Shown: in pieces, positions 35,845 to 48,688 of the stretch
How positions within the stretch are numbered: the stretch's first letter is position 1
Layout of the letters: the number at the start of each line of letters is the position of its first letter
DNA from: Paracentrotus lividus
Lineage: Eukaryota; Echinodermata; Echinoidea; Camarodonta; Echinidae
NCBI GenBank assembly: GCA_940671915.1
Contig: CALNVZ010000641.1
Span: 8,198,354-8,262,353, forward strand
Length of the DNA stretch: 64,000 nucleotides
Direction: 5' to 3'
The notes under the pieces: model-generated
Told to the model about the DNA's origin: nothing
What the model saw: only the letters and a program-made list of their open reading frames with translations
Databases searched by the model: none
Program-made: the position numbers and the translations under genes

Positions 35845-38675
35845 TAACTAGGTATAAGTCAGAAATTTATGTGAAGCAACAACAGTGTGGAATTACAAGG
35901 GGAAAATTGAAACTTTTTAATACTCAAAAGTCATGAGGGGAGCATGGTTTATTGCAGCTTCTTATTCTTTATCCACAGATTGATTTGTTCTGTGATGTTA
36001 TGAACTCTACTAATCACAATTTTATTGGTTATTGGAGTGATCTGTCAAGCTGTAAAACAATTAAAGCAATTCAGAAGCAGATCAATAGAAAATATACATG
36101 TACACATGTACAGTCCAAGGACAACCTTGCAGACAATAGAATTATTGTAGAATTATTCAAATTAATCTTATATTGTCTATTTTGTTTGTTTTGTAAATTT
36201 ATGATCTCGATATGGATTATACGAGCTATAGACTAAATTGTATTTTCTGAATGTTTCTCTTTCTACCTGTATGCAAGAGTACATTGTAAAGGCTTATTTG
36301 ACTACATGTAGATGAACACGGGTCTTTGCAGATTGCAATCTGCTTAATAAAAACAAAAGAATTACATGTACTTGCTTTTACATTGTAGTGAATCTTGAAA
36401 ACACTTTTTATTTTAGAACATGAAATTGAATTGTGAAAATATCTAGTCAAACACATTGTTTGACATTTGCTGGCCATAAGAGGACAAGATATAAATACTA
36501 GTATTTGATCATTCATGTACAATGTATGGTGTACAAGTACATTATACAATGTATACACAGAGTTTGTTTGGGACTACAATAAATTCTATCTTGTCATAAA
36601 CAAATTTCGTCATACACATTCTTTGACATTTACCGGTCGTAAAGCTCATGTATGCAGGATGATTTTGAAAAGATGGCCGATCATTCATGCTCGTCATGAC
36701 TGTAAGAATCCCTCCGAGAAAGTCTTGATGTCGGGTGATGCGGGCCACGAGATTTACGATGCATCATGCTCGGCCCGCATCCTGTATTTCACTTCAAAAT
36801 CATCCCAATGTTTCATTAGTGAAAGGATGGCTAGTTATTATTCATTATTCAGCGTGTGTCAGCGTTAATGAGAAATGATGGCATCTAATGAGTTTCTTGC
36901 TTGGGGGCTGGGGAGGTATTTGTTAGTTTTTTACTACATCCAGGGAAAGTTATGGGTTGTGATTAAACATGTTTTATCTCTTGTATTCTGACAATAGTAA
37001 ATCAGAAGCTGAGTCAGTCAGCTAGTGACATCTTATAAATATTTATTCAAAGAATAATATCTCAAATACGTACATGTATCTTTAACTTTACATTCATGAT
37101 CGTGAAGTCTGTATCACAACACACAGATAACACAAGTTACTCAATTTCACTTGGTCTACACTTTCACCTACATGTACCATCAAAAGGCAGTGGAGTCAAC
37201 AAATTGTTGTGCCTTTCGGGCTTGCAAAATTTGGTGACTCTGCTGTATTAATAGTATCCATGAATGGGGTTGTATGAAAGTGTAAATTACATGTATATCA
37301 ACTGCAAGTGAACAGAAAGTGAATAGTGCTCTGTACATAGCAAACTCCTCGATCGTGATGGAATTGTATGTCCAAGAATACATTGTGTCGTTACTTTGAT
37401 GAGCACTCGAAATGATTGGAAAACAAAAAATACTGAAAAACCAATAAAAATCAATATCAGATGCAATTTGATGAAACAAATTGGGAGCATCGTATAATCA
37501 ATATTTACCAGAAGCTACAGTACATTTCTTTGAGGAAATAATTTTGATTGATCAAAGAACAGTATTAGAGACTTGCAGAAATCAAATTCCACTATTATCA
37601 ATGAATTGCTTCGGTAAGAAACAAATCTACTACATTTAACTCTCCCAACTCAGGTGAGGTTATCGGTATCTGATACCTGGGATTCCTGCTGCTAGTACAG
37701 CTAATATTCAAACTCTTTGGAAACACGTAGAAAAATCTCATGGCATTTGTACTATTACAAGCTACATAAAAAGCCAAGATTTCAAGAGAAAGTTTGGAGG
37801 CCACCAGTGAGAGGATGGAAATTTCTCCAGACTTATCATGGATACAGATCGTGTTTGACTAGCCTACCGAGAGAGAGAAGCATTTTTTGTTCCGCTCCGA
37901 TGGGCTCTGATCGCATCTGTTTTCATGCGTGTGAAAATTCATCTTGAGAGTCAGTAATTAAACCCTGGTAGGGGTATCTCTTCAACCAATCATGTATAAT
38001 GAAAGCTAATGACATTCGTTTGTCTCCGATAATGAAGCCGACACTCTGCCCGGACCCGAGAGCTTGGAACACTTTTTTGTTTTTCCTCTTTCTCTTTTCT
38101 TTTTCTTTTGTCATTCTCTACTTTCATCCTCATTAATTCTTGTAAGGTTTGTATGAGGCATCTATTTTGATTTATGATGTACTCTCAAAGTGTCATACAG
38201 TCTACAATGTATACTTCGCATTCTGTCCCTCTTATCTCGTCTTCAATCTTTGTTTATCCCTATCCATGGCTATCTCTATATCTTCATCCCTTCTTATCTA
38301 CATACTTGTACTTGTGCGCAGTTTCTATTTATATTCTTTTGTAAACTTTTTTTTATACCCTTTTTTTTTTTTTCTTATATACCCATGCTGTACAAGGTTT
38401 ACACATTATCCTGATCAGATGTTATTTGAGATAAGTCCTATTTTGTATTGTGGATGCAATAAACAGATGATTTTGCGGGTTTAATCTCAATTTATTTTGG
38501 GGCAGAATCCAGTAAAGTTAGGCCTTTTGAATTGTCTGTCTATTGGAGGTTTTTTTTTTTTTTTTTAAAGAGGGCTGATCTAGCTAGAATCTCAAGATAG
38601 ATCAAACTCGGGCAAAGTTATCCAAAACCCCATATAACAAGTTATTTTTTTACTCAGCTTTCATGTAGGCCTATA
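35845..38675. other. Non-coding stretch
   Basis: AT-rich sequence with many ACATGTA and TACATTGTA words and T-rich tracts at about 38340-38375 and 38550-38566. The 117-codon forward frame at 36515-36868 and the other small ORFs show no recognisable motif. No transposon ends or RNA genes were found. Confidence 0.5.
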
Positions 38676-39338
38676 CAGTGCGTCCCAAAAAGAACTATAC
38701 ACTTTTCAAGTGACTATCAAATAAAAAATATATGATTCTTGGGGAAAAGGTTTTAAAGCTATCCTCAACTATCATTATGACACAAGAAAATCCGCAAATG
38801 TATTCTTTAGTGTGAGCAATGCCCACTTTTGTGAAGGACACAAAAATTAGCCTGTGCAGGAATTCGCTATTCATTTATCACTTTTGTATGGCATGCCATT
38901 AGGGATTTAGCTACAATAATGAAATAAATCCTCTAACAGTAAAATATATACCGAAAGTCAGAAATAAACAATCAATAAATTATGCAAAAATGTATTTTTT
39001 TCACCGTTTTAGTTTCATATCATTGATTTTTGCTTTGACTTCATTTTATTTTTGTCTGTTTGGCCGATTTATTCCATTATGAGTTGAATCCCTAATGGCG
39101 TGCCAAAAGTGATAAATGAATACCGAATTCCTGCGCTTGCTAATTTTTGTGTCCTTCACAAAAGTGGGCATTGCTCACCGTATAATGCGTTATTTTCGGA
39201 ATTTTTTGTATCATAATGATAGTTGAGGATATGAGCTTGATATACATGTATATCTAATAAAGCTTTTTCCCCAAGAACCATATATTTTTTTAATTGGTAG
39301 CCATTTCAAAAGTGTATAGTTCTTTTTGGGACGCACTG
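38676..39338. mobile_element. Mariner-type MITE, 663 bp
   Basis: Left end CAGTGCGTCCCAAAAAGAAC and right end GTTCTTTTTGGGACGCACTG are exact inverses over 20 bases, and TA flanks both sides (38674-38675, 39339-39340). Inverted similarity continues inward for about 240 bases per arm, including GCAATGCCCACTTTTGTGAA and its complement, leaving only a short central loop. No transposase is present. The TA duplication and the ends place it with Tc1/mariner non-autonomous elements. Confidence 0.93.
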
Positions 39339-39340
39339 TA

Positions 39341-40057
39341 TAGCTGGCTCTTGTACAATGAATGGACATTTTCCACCACTGATGCACATTGTACATACAA
39401 TTGAATTTAATTCAGGTTCACCTCTCTCGTTTTTGCTGATTAAATGGATGTTGTCAAGTTTCCCACGTGCTTGATCAATTGAATTCTAATCATACACCAA
39501 TGTCGCATGTCACAGACTTGAATGATGGTATATGATAGAGCTTGGAGTGACATTGAATATGCTATTCACGTTTGAATGATGCAATTCACCCAATGGGTAG
39601 ATGGCACAAAAATTAATTATCCACCACGTAACTGAGCTCTAAGGGTGCAAGTGGTACGTCAATATATTGCTTGATGGTTAATTGTACATGGTCATGCCTA
39701 GAAGTGAACTACAACATGTAGTAAGAGTAGGAGATGCAGTCTGCAAACATGGACTCAGATTTGTATACAGTCAACTTGCATTATAACGAGGTACTTAGGT
39801 CCAAGCCAATTACCTTGTGATAAACTTGTTATACTTACTGCATAATGGGATCACCTGCGTTTAATTGGGTAGAGTCTGATTCAGATTCTAATTCCTCTAA
39901 GAAACATAAAAATAACTCACAATCCTTCAAATTTAAACAGATGAAATGATCAATCAAATAGAACAATGAGAGAAAGGATTCGGGAAGCAGAAGAAGATAC
40001 TAAATGTAAAGGCACAATACATGTAGACACATGTGAACGTCATGTTTGACATTGGTA
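39341..40057. other. Non-coding stretch
   Basis: Unremarkable AT-rich DNA. No gene or element was recognised. Confidence 0.5.
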
Positions 40058-40817
40058 GGGGAGACCAGGGACAATTGTAACAGTTTTTTCCAAATTTGAT
40101 CTATCAACTTTATTAAAGCTAAATACTTGCTTAAAACTAAATAAAATGAAATATGCATATCTTAGCTTGACATATGGATAGGTTTGGGTTAAGTACAACA
40201 AGTTATTTCGAAGTTATTACCATTTCAAAACAAGAGGTCGAGTGTTACAATTGCCCCGTGTCCAGGGGCAATTGTAACAGACGTACGGGGCAATTGTAAC
40301 ACATGAAATTGTAACATTTTGTTTTTCTTTATCAAAGATATGCACTTGACAGATCCAAGATTTAAAAACATGACAATGCTTGACGCATTTATATCATATT
40401 TTCCACTTGTTATATTCATGATATGGGGCAAAAGTTAAGATTTTTTTTTTCTTCTTTTTTTTTAAAGGTTGTTTGGGCTTCACCCTTTAACTGTAGAACT
40501 ATAGAACACCTTCATCAATTCATATTTTGGTTCTTTATCTACTTTGTACCTACCCAATATATCTTTAAACTGACAGCTGTGGTATAAAACTTAATACTAG
40601 GCCTACGCCTTTTGACTTTAACACATTCTCTTCCAAATAAAGTGATAATTTCTGATAAGAAGTAAAATAAAATTTTGGGTGTAAAATCAATATTCAAAAT
40701 TTACGCCACTTTTTTCTGGCAAAATCAATATTTCTCTGCACTGTTAACAAAACGTATTGGACATAATTTTCAGGTATCATATTGAAAATATATTGTAATC
40801 TTTTATGGGGGCTCCCA

Positions 40818-40985
40818 TCTCCCTCTCTCTCTCTCTCTCTCTCCTCTTCTTTTCTTTCTGTCTTTCTTTTTCTTCTTTCACTCCATCTTTACCTTTTTAC
40901 TTTCCTATCTGCCCTTCCCCCTCTCTCTCTCCTCCTCCTCTCCATTTCCCTCCCTCCCTCTCTCTTCTTTCTCTCTTTTAATGTG
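40818..40985 (+). repeat. CT-rich microsatellite block
   Basis: Tandem CT units at about 40821-40843 followed by degenerate pyrimidine sequence. It gives a serine/leucine-rich false ORF. Confidence 0.8.
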
Positions 40986-41094
40986 TGTGTTTTTTTTTCT
41001 AATAAGAAAAAGCAAATCAGGGGGGGGGGGGGTTCCGTAATCTCTTTCTCATTTCATAGGACCCTATAAAATAAGCCTTTTCGGATTTCATGGG

Positions 41095-41165
41095 CTATCC
41101 TGTCAGTGTTTCTTTTATGTTTTATACCATGTACACTCGACAAATAAAATCAAATCAAAACAAAT
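41095..41165 (+). mobile_element. Possible LINE 3' tail
   Basis: ACTCGACAAATAAAATCAAATCAAAAC: an AATAAA signal followed by short tandem AAATC units, as at the 3' ends of many non-LTR elements. No coding remnant lies upstream. Confidence 0.3.
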
Positions 41166-42561
41166 TATATGTTCACAGTTATCTAATATCCAATTCTCAT
41201 GTTTGAGCTCTTAGATAAGGTTACCTTTTGTAATTATAAACAAAGCACTATAATTGACTATACATTCAAACTCATGAAGTTCTGAAGTTATCTAGTAAAG
41301 TGATATAAATTATTAAAACAACAAGAATAAAAAAAAAACTTGAGGCTCTGATTACAATGAAACAAATGATAAACAAACTAAAGGCACTTTTTCGGACAAA
41401 ATCAATATTTCTAATATTTCAAAATGTATTGGACAGATATGTTCAAAGTTATTTCTCATGTCTGAGCTTATAGATATGGTTACCTTTTGTTTTTGTAAAG
41501 CATTATAACTGACAATTCATTCAAAGTTATGAAGTTCTGATGCTTCTTGAGCTTATCGACGAGGCTACTCTTTGCTGTTTTTCTTTATTTACAAATTCTT
41601 GGAGTCATTTAAAAGAAACTATGTTCACTCATTATTCATATTTGTTTACTTTTTCGTTTCTATTAAAGTGATAATGAATATATTAAAAAACAAAAATAAA
41701 AAACTTGAGGCTTGATTACAATAAACAAATGATAAAACAAACTAAAGACACACAAATTGCGACTAATCAAATATTCTTTGCCTTTTCAACTAAACGTTTT
41801 GGCAGAAGTTCAAAGTAATTTAATTTCTCATGTCTGAGCTTTTAAATAAGGCCATTTTTTCCTTGTGAAATAAATAAATGATGTAACGGAACTGTTCAAC
41901 GTATTGCAATTCTCACTTCTAAGCCCCCCCCCCCACTTTCGTCAGGAAACGTATACAAAAACGGACAATTTGACCATACAGTTTGATGATTTAGCCGCTT
42001 CAGCCCCCCCCCCATCCACCCCAACCCTTGCCGCTTACCCCCTACACTTTTCAAACGCTTCCGTGGCCCCTGTATTGGTTATATTAGCTGGTGTTGATGT
42101 AGCGGAAAGCTGCCAATAAACCCGCGCGAGGTCCTACCGGAGTTTAAACAGAAACAGTCCTTCAGGGCATTGTAACAGCTTGTTACAATTGCCCCTGACA
42201 GCAGGCGCCACCATATTTGAGAGAGATTTTTTTCTATCTTAGCTTAGGTATTCGTCGTTGAAACGTTAACAAAATATGGCCTAAGAACATAATTTCTAAA
42301 TATATAAAAGTGACAGCCGCCTAGCTCATCTACATATTTGTCCAGAAGAAAAACAATGGGGGAATGGAAATATTACTTTCCTGCTCAAAAACGGTTTTTC
42401 TGCTGTAGAAAGTTCCACGAACCGTTAAATCTGCTAACATTCATACAGCATGTGGAGCGATGAAATGCGCATGCTCTCTACCATTTAAGTTATAGCGACG
42501 TTTCTGCTAGAATGGGGAGCCTCGTTACAATTGCCCCGTGTTACATTTGTCCCCGGTTCCC

Positions 42562-45240
42562 TTACAATGGAGAACCACCTTGTTATTAAAATAAATACAA
42601 TAAAAATCTCATATATATTTGTGCTAGTTGTAAAAAGAGTGATTATAACTAAAAAGTTTAGTCACTGTCTGCCTTGGTGCATGAGCTACAGATCAGACCT
42701 AACAGATGCAATAGTAGTCTTAGATTTCAGACCCCTCTTTGTGATAATTGGCCTCGGGTATATTTGGAGATTCATGGACGCAATTCATTTAGCATTAATG
42801 AAAACTACCCATGCAACCTAATCTTATGAGGGATTATGTTCCTCACTTGTCAACTCTGGAGTTAGTTTTTAACATTCAATTAATTTGCTTTAGTTTTAGA
42901 AGGGGTTCTTGCAGGGAACCATAATACTTGTGCATGTAAATATGTACATCGTTTTGGTGATAGAATGTTTTATATTAGTTTAGAAGAACAGTTTCATGTT
43001 GATTTAGAAGTTCATCCATATAAATGTGTATAAATGATAAAGGAGCTTAATCCCAGGAAAAATAAATATTGTGGAAAATCATTTTCTAATTCAAATTTGG
43101 GAAAAAAAAAAAACGAAAAAAATCTACCAGATGATTAGTTTTAAGATCACACTTTGATTTTCTATACATATCATTTATACTCTGTTTATTTGTATTCATT
43201 ATTGTAAGATTGTATTTCCTATGCATTGCTATAACGTGTTGTTGTGTTGATGTTAATAAATTCAATTCAAAGATTCACCTACATGCACATACATACATGG
43301 GACCAGCAAGGCAAAAAAGGAGGGGGCTGAGTTATTGAAGCAGCGAGTGGTAAAAAAAAAATATATATGAATGAATCAAATGAAAGGGCTCATTGCATCT
43401 TTAAAAGTCGCCCTTTTGGTCTCCAAAAATGGCTTAAGCTAGTGGCTCAGAAGGCCACCTAAAAGTTTGCTGTAAGCTTTAGACATAAGAGCATAAAAGT
43501 ACACATTGAAATAAATTGATACAGTAGCCACCATACAGTGATCCACCTGGCTATCTGAAGGGGGAAAAGTCACTCAGGCTGGTTGCACTTCATGCTACCA
43601 CTGAAAGAGACTTCTTGGCCGAATAAATCATAATAGTAATAATAATAATAATAATAAAGTAGTAACCCTCACAAATTGTTTCTAATTCTTAACCCTGCAT
43701 GGGACCTTTTATCAGTTATCAGGACAGTGAACCCTGGAAGCAGTAGGGCTTTGTAGTTGAATAATGATGATTAAATTAGGCAGCATCTTGTGAGCAATCA
43801 TCTATTAATCAAACCTTAATTAACTCTCACAAAACCATTGCATGATAGTTTGATGCAGGTCTATTGTATGTATGTTTTAAGGTAACATGTAATGCTCAGT
43901 GGGGATTCTAGAGCTTAATTGATGTTGCAGAGTCTGGATTTTACTCATTCTTGGGTAAAGAAATCTTAATTCATTTTGATCTTTAAATTGAAAAGGTTAA
44001 TATTTACATGTTTTTCACATTCAAAATTAGTTGACTTTAAATAATCAAGATGCAGTTCATGTTTGGTCAAGTAAAAGTTTTTCAAACTCGGGTCTAAATC
44101 ATTTAATTTCCCTAATTTTGACAAAATAAGAATTGTAATTATAACGAAAAGGAAAATAAGCTATACTGTGGCCAATTTACAGTTGAGCAAGCATATGCCC
44201 TTTTAAAAAGGTTATTAATGTCATTATGATATTCAAGATTATTATTATTATTATTATTCAAGATTATTATTAGTTTGAGACTTAGTGGAAGGATCCTCTA
44301 ATGGGTAAATAGTGACAGGTAAAAATTTCTCAACTCCATGTTAAAATAATTTCCTCCCATTTCAATTACTGCATTTTTTAAATGAAACGAAAAAAATTGT
44401 TGCCAATTTGCAGATGAGACACCCTGCCCTTTAAACTAAGATGCTTATAATCTATGTAGGTTAATACCTAATGACATTAAAGATTAGTTGATGATGAATA
44501 ATTCCCTTGCAATGAGATGTAATTTGGATCGAGTAGAATATAGGCTGGCTGTCTGACTGTGATATGAACTTAGTGTGTTGAGTAGTTCAGTGTGTTTCTT
44601 ATGTTGTAGTTGTGTGTACATTGTAAAACTGGCATCATAAGGTGGTGCTGCTGCTATGTTTTTTAATTTTTTTCAGCAATATTTCGTAAATTTTTGGTGA
44701 AATAGGACAGAACAAGTCAGAAAATGTATAGTTTTGACAGTATACTTTCGGAAAGGTTCTTGAAGTGAAAAAACAAAAAATGCATTGTAAAATTAGTATG
44801 ATGTCATGACACACAGCCATATGTACGTAAATGTAGTAGGGACAAGTTTTTTGTGGAATTAAAAGGCAGTTTTTAAAGTCAAACCCGTTTTGATAGTTTC
44901 ATTGTCTATAAAGGCCACGTCTCTCATGGACACACTTTTGTCTTAATATGATGCAATTATCTTGCAGAACCTACAATGTATTTACAATTACCTGCCTTTT
45001 TTCCTTCATGTATGAACAGATTATGTGTCTATTCCTTACAATGTAAATTTTTCAAATCTAACCTCAAAACTTATCTCTAATCCTGGGTGCTCTTGATTTT
45101 TTTTTATTTCTTTTTATTTCTTTGGTCTTTTTTTTATTTTTTTATTTGACGTTGGGAGAACATCGTATTGTATCCAGTGGAAAAGACGCTCAAATTCATT
45201 GTTATAATCAGTTTCTTCATGTCCTTTTCTCAAATTCTTA
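42562..45240. other. Non-coding stretch
   Basis: AT-rich sequence with an AAT microsatellite at about 43629-43658 and an ATT one at about 44238-44258. TTAATAAATTCAATTCAAAG at 43253-43272 may be another LINE tail. No gene was recognised. Confidence 0.45.
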
Positions 45241-45242
45241 TC

Positions 45243-45384
45243 ATTTTTCTTACGCTGAATAATTGAGCAAACAGGAATTTGCATGTATGGGACTATGGTG
45301 CTTTAAATGCCTCTTATTCTTAATACCAATCACTTTTGTCAGATTTTTTTTGCTTAAAGTAATTTTCATGGACTACTCTAACTA
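45243..45384 (+). repeat. Direct repeat, copy 1 (older MITE of the TGGGCAATTCCA family)
   Basis: GCTGAATAATTGA.CAAAC, GGACTATGG.GCTT and AAATGCCTCTTATTCTTA are shared in order and orientation with 46033-46176, inside the complete MITE at 45892-46641. This copy lacks visible ends and is cut off on the right by the Harbinger-like MITE at 45419. Confidence 0.65.
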
Positions 45385-45418
45385 TTCATATACATATACC
45401 AGACTTATGGTACCCTTA

Positions 45419-45619
45419 AGGGGCTGTCCCACTGGAGGCGATCGTTGTTGCGACAACTGGCGATCTTTCTGTTGTGAGTGTGGTAGCAAGTTGTTGTTCT
45501 AGCCTATCTTAGATAGAGTGGTATGTAGGTTTATAATCGCCTTTTTAAAGATGAACTCCTTATAATTATGAAATTATCAGGTTGTCGCCACAACGATCGC
45601 CGCCTGTGGGACAGGCCCT
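45419..45619. mobile_element. Harbinger-like MITE, 201 bp
   Basis: Left end AGGGGCTGTCCCACTGGAGG and right end, reverse complement AGGGCCTGTCCCACAGGCGG, form an inverted repeat that continues inward through CGATCGTTGTTGCGACAAC and GGTTGTCGCCACAACGATCG. TTA flanks both sides (45416-45418, 45620-45622), the target duplication typical of PIF/Harbinger. There is no coding capacity. Confidence 0.85.
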
Positions 45620-45891
45620 TTACAGTTATACTTGGGCACAAATCCAACCATAACCAATGATAGTCAGAAACCCATGTCTTTTTTCTTTCGTGTCACTCAC
45701 GCACTGTTTTTTAATCATAATTTCCAGGACCAATTGTAAAATTCAAATCCAACTGGTAATGACTGACACATGCCACTCCTACATTATACATAATATGGTA
45801 GTCATGATCCATTCATAACCTACAAGTGCAAAGATATGCGCCCTTCTATCAGTCCAAATGTCGTGTCACTCACGTTTGAATATGACCATGT

Positions 45892-46641
45892 GGGCAATTC
45901 CAAGCAAAACAGGACATGTAGCTGAAAGTTTAATGTGGCGCTGTGCCTTCGAAAATGCAAATTAGGATCTGAAATTACCACAAAGGCTTCTTTACAATAC
46001 AACCAATCATTTAAGTTTAAAAAATTGAGATTCAGTATTCTTGCGCTGAATAATTGATCAAACCCAAATTTGCACATATGGGACTATGGGGCTTAAAATG
46101 CCTCTTATTCTTATATCTATTCACTTTTTACCGATTTTTTTTACTTAATATAATTATCATGGACAACTCCAACAAACTTTGGTATTAATATTTCTTTATA
46201 ATGCATTTCTCCTCACGAAAAAGACCGGGAAACCAGATGTCACTCCGTAACCAGACATAAGTTCAAGTTTTAAGTCATAAGCAACAAAATATTCAACCAA
46301 TTTTTTTATGCAAGGTGGCATATTATACCTACAATAACATAGAATCCAATCAATAACTCAAAGTAGTGATAGCCATTAAAATTTCACAGAGTTTAAGCAA
46401 AATGTTTTCTGCTCAAATATGCATGTCCATTTTGCGTCACTCCGTAACCATGATTATGAATATTCATATCTCATTAATTAAGAGCATCACTATAAAAAAA
46501 GATATCATTTTGAAAAGAGGGTACCATCAGCTTTTGTCATGAACCATTTCTTTGTACATAAAGATTAGAGTATGGATGATAAACTTGTTTGAATGCTGAA
46601 ATGTTGCTTCTGAATGTCACTCTGTTACCTTGGAACTGCCC
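45892..46641. mobile_element. MITE with GGGCAATTCCAAG ends, 750 bp
   Basis: Left end GGGCAATTCCAAG and right end, reverse complement GGGCAGTTCCAAG, are flanked by ATGT on both sides (45888-45891, 46642-46645), a 4-bp target duplication. GTCACTCCGTAACC-type words recur inside (about 46230, 46435, 46617). It is the complete member of the family whose fragments lie at 20060-20365 and 24802-25130. No transposase was found, and the superfamily is not assigned. Confidence 0.75.
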
Positions 46642-46645
46642 ATGT

Positions 46646-47620
46646 ATATCACATGACTCCTGCCTACACTAAAATGAACATCATGCATGCATGAATTGAT
46701 TATATCTTTGCTGCCTCCGAATGAAATAATCATTTTCTTTTGAATAATATTTTTTATCTCACTTTGACATTTACACATCTTCACTGAAAAAGTGTACATG
46801 AAGGATTCACTTCTTATTATCTCAAATATCTTGAATTAATCAAAGCTGTTAAGATGACATTGGAAATCTCTCTTTCAAATTGGCACAGCTGTCTACAATG
46901 TATTAATATCTATCTTAATGAATAAAAATGGTGTGATTCTTTGAAATATTATCAAGGTTATATTGCATCACCCGATTACTTGTAATCTACACATCACACA
47001 CACAATCCCTCCTTTAAATTGGCAACGCTTTAGATGAGACAAGTACATGACAATAGCAAGCGCGACGCCACAGTTTCGGCCACAGGCAATTCATCGGAAC
47101 ATCTTGCGTTCCTCGCACACCTAAAGCCATGCCTTGATTGAATGTGAAGGGTTCATTACATGTATGTTACCCTCTCTTATTAGTTGTGTCCTGTGAAGCT
47201 GATAAGAGGGAATACTCCAAGAGGAATTACATCACAATCAATCTAATATAAAGCGGTCTACCGAGGATTAAATGATCTCGTTACCTGCGTTTGATGAGTG
47301 GTTTGTACTGTGTATACATGGATGTATACCTCATGTAGTTAAGTGGAGGCATAGAAAAAAAATAGAGAAATAAAGTTTGTGCTTGATGACTTTGTTTATA
47401 TTGAAGGTTTTCAATAATAATTATGGCATCTTTGATAAAGCACCAATATCCATTATGTACATTAAATTTGTTGTTTATTTTTCAATGCAAATACATGTAC
47501 ATTGTTAACTTGACAGCAGAAAATCAAATGGTGGTTATGTATACGGTGGATTTATTTTCATGGATTGTGTGAGTCCATGTTCAGGTAAATTTTTCACTGC
47601 AGTGTACATGTAAGACTATA
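46646..47620. other. Non-coding stretch
   Basis: No gene or element was recognised. A GC-richer patch at 47050-47140 has no ORF of note. Confidence 0.45.
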
Positions 47621-48688
47621 TTATAGTCCAGTAGATGGTCCCATAGGCCATGTACAAGACCCGGAAAAGTCTTAAAGTACAAGGTTTTTTGGTTGATTCT
47701 TGTTCTATATGGGTATTTAAGAAAATTTAGCTTGGTTGCCAGCTTGGCAACCTTGGGCAACTTTTTTTATTTGCATAATTAGAATAATGACCTAATTAGC
47801 ATATTTTGTGTATTGAATATGTGGTATCGTAATTCAAACCCCGAATATGGATGAAATGACTTTTTAAGGTATTTTAGAACGAGAGATTCATTTATGATAT
47901 TATTTTTATCTTTTAAGTAGTGCTTTTGTATTAAATGGCCTAATTAGCATAATGAGCTAATATGCATATTAGCCTATGCATTAATAAAGCCTATAGGATT
48001 ATTATCTTTTTTATCTGGAAGCCTGAATATTGGCAATACAACATTGTTAATCACTTTTAGAAGACATCCCATTAATTCATGAGATGATATGTTTGGTAGA
48101 AATAATATATTAGCATAATACGAACAATAGCCTAATTAAGCATATCATTTGTAATATGGGATATGGGGCTAATCCTTAATTAAAGACCCTGGAAACGTGA
48201 ATGGAACGACTTTTTAAGGGGTATTTTACGACGAGGAATTCATATATAATATCAGTTTTAATCTTTTAAAGTAATGTTTTGTCTTAAATGGCCTAATTAG
48301 CATATCATTTGTAATATGGGATATGGGGCTAATCTTAATTAAATAATCTCCGGAACGTAAATAAAAAGACTTTTAATGCTATACTCTACAACAATGTTTT
48401 TATTTTACATGTAAGATTTGCTTTTATTTTTAAATCAGCATATCATCACAATGAGATCATTAATGCATACTTGCCAATCCTATGTGATTCAATTTTAGTA
48501 TTTACATTGTATCTAGAGAGCTTGAACACTGTGTAATGCAACACTGTACGTACCGTCCTTAAATTAATTACCAGGCTGATAATATATTGCATTTTAAGTA
48601 CATTGTACCTATAATATAATTAGAATAACGACTAAATTAACATAATATTATCTGTACCCCCCCCCTGCACATACATGTAGATACCATT

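Larger units (their letters stand above)
40058..42561. mobile_element. Large non-autonomous element with GGGGCAATTGTAAC words
   Basis: The left end GGGGAGACCAGGGACAATTG and the right end, reverse complement GGGAACCGGGGACAAATGTA, are imperfect inverted repeats about 25 bases long. Near the left end the word GGGGCAATTGTAAC or its complement occurs at about 40247, 40265 and 40289; near the right end at about 42176-42195 and 42524-42550. The interior is AT-rich with a CT tract and no transposase reading frame. I could not define a target duplication or superfamily. Confidence 0.6.

Noticed and set aside
36515-36868. A 117-codon forward ORF containing FTGRKAHVCRMILKRWPIIH
   Set aside because: No recognisable fold, spaced Cys/His pairs do not form a zinc finger, and no splice-site or codon support was seen.
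44970-45100. A second LINE ORF2 C-terminus (TTCAAATCTAACCTCAAAACTTATC)
   Set aside because: Only a short FKSNLKTYL-like match, with the frame unclear and no WNSLP motif, so it is too weak to call.
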